Below are positions 62,744-64,000 of a stretch of DNA of 64,000 nt, piece after piece. Below the pieces are notes generated by a model. The model worked only from the letters and a program-made list of their open reading frames with translations, was not told where the DNA came from and did no database searches. Made by a program: the position numbers and the translations under genes. Source of the stretch: Archangium violaceum. Its GTDB lineage: Bacteria; Myxococcota; Myxococcia; Myxococcales; Myxococcaceae. The stretch lies in NCBI RefSeq assembly GCF_016887565.1, contig NZ_CP069396.1, positions 11,700,001 to 11,764,000 of the forward strand, written 5' to 3'. How positions within the stretch are numbered: the stretch's first letter is position 1; every line of letters begins with the position of its first letter.

Positions 62744-64000
62744 TCACAGCTTCAGGGGAAACTCCTTCCGGCCCTCGGCGCAGAAGAGGCCCAACCGATT
62801 CCTGTCGACGTAGGGCACGTCATGGCCGCCCTTCTCGAAGTCGCGCAGCGAAATCTCCCGCTCGCCGCCGGGGGCCATGCCGCCCAGCTTGTACATGTCC
62901 CGTCCCTGGATGACGAGGATGCACTGGCTCCAGATGATGGAGTCCGTGTTGGTGAGGATGAGCTTCCGGCCGAGGGCACCCTTCCGCGCGATGCGCCCAC
63001 TCAACTCCCGTGGCTCCGCGGGCTTCCCTGCGGCGGGAGCTGACTCGGCGGGAGCCGACGCGACGGGAGCCGACGCGACGGCCGGCGGCGTGACGGTCAC
63101 CTCTTGGAGCGGCGCGAGGAGCTCGGACGCCTGGGGCTCGGACGCCTCGGGTTCGGCCTTCACGGGTTTGACCTTCTCGGCTCTGGCCTTCACGGTGGAG
63201 GACGCGGGAAGCACCAGGAAACGGTCGACATCCCCGGCGTTACGCACGCGCTCGTCGGGGTCCACCCTCGCCTGCTGCGGAAACACCTGCATCACCGTCG
63301 CCTCGCCCAGGAGCCTCGCCTTCCCATCCTTCACCGGCGCCGCCACCACCGGGAGGACCATGCCCTCCGAGAGTCCCGACTTCCTCCCTCCCAGGACGCG
63401 GTAGAGTCGGCCTCGCTCCGCCCTCATCGCCACCACATGCTCCGCGGGGACGAGCTCCGGCGGTGCCGACGGGACCTCGCCCCTCTCGGGGGCATGGGGC
63501 TCCCCGGCCATGGCCTCCGGCGGCCCTGGGTTTGGACGGGGCTCGCCGAATGCGCCAGGGCCACCCGGAGGCATTCCCTCCGGAGGTGGCGGCATGTGCT
63601 CCCGAGGCGCTCTCTCCCCTCGTGGCGGTCTGTGCTCGGGAAAAGGCCCGTCCCCTGGCCGCCTGTGTTCAGGAGGCCCGTCCCCTGGCCGCCTGTGTTC
63701 AGGAGGAGGCCCATCCTCTGGCCGCCAATCATGACGAGGCCCACGCATGTCCGGGCCACGCTCCTCCCGCTGTTGAGCACTGTGGAGCATGAACCCCGTG
63801 GTCACCGCCGCCGTGATGCCAATCAGGCCGAGCGCTCCGAGGGTGAGCGCCACCACCCACCCCTTGCGGCTCACGCCCAGCGGTCCGGAGACGGGCGCCG
63901 CGAGCTGCGCGGTCGCCACCGGCGCGAGCGCCGGCCCGGAGCCGACCACGGGCACGGCGGGGCTGGTGGGCGAGCGCACCAGGGTGGGCTCGAAGCCCGG
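62744..64000 (-). CDS. C-terminal part of a membrane protein, cut by the window edge
   Basis: Open frame from the stop at 62744 to the right edge (at least 418 residues); the true start lies outside. A single membrane helix (about 40-66 counted from the GTG at 63979) follows a short Pro/Ala-rich stretch containing FEPTLVR. Outside it are Pro-rich decapeptide repeats (EHRRPGDGPP, about 95-120) and an Ala/Pro linker, then a C-terminal domain with LSGRIARKGALGRKLILTN and SIIWSQCILVIQG. This layout is common for the C-terminal half of myxobacterial Ser/Thr kinases, but no kinase motif is present in the window. Function unknown. Confidence 0.7.
   Translation of the reverse strand, partial: PGFEPTLVRSPTSPAVPVVGSGPALAPVATAQLAAPVSGPLGVSRKGWVVALTLGALGLIGITAAVTTGFMLHSAQQREERGPDMRGPRHDWRPEDGPPPEHRRPGDGPPEHRRPGDGPFPEHRPPRGERAPREHMPPPPEGMPPGGPGAFGEPRPNPGPPEAMAGEPHAPERGEVPSAPPELVPAEHVVAMRAERGRLYRVLGGRKSGLSEGMVLPVVAAPVKDGKARLLGEATVMQVFPQQARVDPDERVRNAGDVDRFLVLPASSTVKARAEKVKPVKAEPEASEPQASELLAPLQEVTVTPPAVASAPVASAPAESAPAAGKPAEPRELSGRIARKGALGRKLILTNTDSIIWSQCILVIQGRDMYKLGGMAPGGEREISLRDFEKGGHDVPYVDRNRLGLFCAEGRKEFPLKL
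63641..63722. repeat. Tandem 30-bp repeat in a coding region
   Basis: Two exact 30-base units (AGGCCCGTCCCCTGGCCGCC and the following TGTGTTCAGG) and a third degenerate unit, encoding ten-residue repeats PPEHRRPGDG in the window-edge protein. Copy number may vary between strains. Confidence 0.75.

Noticed and set aside
63600-63730. CRISPR-like array from the 30-base repeats
   Set aside because: The units are directly adjacent with no spacers and are in frame with a Pro-rich protein repeat.

Overview
The window is uniformly GC-rich (strong G/C bias at third codon positions) and carries families that are typical of, or largely confined to, myxobacteria: a DUF2378/TIGR02265 protein, a DUF2380/TIGR02269 SitA-like toxin, an ADYC-domain lipoprotein, M57-type metallopeptidases, a MYXO-CTERM-like tail, an AMIN-like lipoprotein, a kinase-nSTAND-FGE fusion and many multi-PAS histidine kinases. 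The best guess is a chromosome fragment of a Cystobacterineae myxobacterium (Archangium/Cystobacter-like). I see no rRNA, tRNA, CRISPR array, insertion sequence or phage.

Region 1-6.8 kb: two small genes (lipoprotein, DUF5335), a tandem pair of secreted M57 metallopeptidases sharing their 5' leader, a Rieske oxygenase divergent from a cardiolipin synthase, and a DUF2378 protein. Region 6.9-12.2 kb: a 1455-residue single-chain fusion of DNA topoisomerase III with a RecQ helicase and HRDC domain. Its inter-domain linker is encoded by two copies of a REP-like repeat seen elsewhere in the window, and a LexA-like CTG-N10-CAG box lies upstream. An orphan gene with a textbook terminator diverges from it. 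Region 12.2-23.2 kb: mixed metabolism and envelope genes (Tat-type SDR, MFS/nucleotide transporter, aminotransferase, CHRD and AMIN-like lipoproteins, divergent GH77 glucanotransferase, PAS-GAF histidine kinase).

Region 23.2-29.5 kb is an iron-uptake locus. A TonB-like protein, a PepSY reductase-like membrane protein with a collagen-like insert, and an acyltransferase are transcribed leftward; a catecholate-type TonB-dependent receptor and a PiuC/YbiX dioxygenase are transcribed rightward. Two Fur-like operators lie between the arms. Region 29.6-39.5 kb is an efflux locus: adaptor, RND pump, histidine kinase and an MpaB-family protein run leftward, divergent from an OmpR-type regulator and its kinase, with a CTTAAG-N5-CTTACG direct repeat between the two arms.

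Region 39.5-47 kb: a secreted PHP hydrolase, then a SitA-like toxin/immunity pair in which an in-frame TGA sits directly before the lipobox cysteine, an orphan sugar-binding protein and a four-PAS kinase. Region 47-52.8 kb: ketopantoate-reductase-like enzyme, oxalate-CoA-ligase-like enzyme, an outer-membrane receptor and an ADYC lipoprotein. Region 53-64 kb: a kinase-nSTAND ATPase-FGE-like fusion with a single-domain response regulator upstream, a lipoprotein with a good terminator, a HIT protein, a chimeric TPR-PEGA-TonB-dependent receptor, and the 3' end of a membrane protein cut by the window edge.

A REP-like element (core CCCTCACCC...CCCTCTCCC...GGGAGAGGG) occurs seven times: two direct copies inside the topoisomerase-helicase gene, one single copy, and two inverted pairs behind gene ends. 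The most unusual items are the topoisomerase III-RecQ fusion with its repeat-derived linker, the interrupted lipobox of the SitA-like toxin, the kinase-nSTAND-FGE protein lacking the FGE cysteines, and the PEGA-fused receptor.
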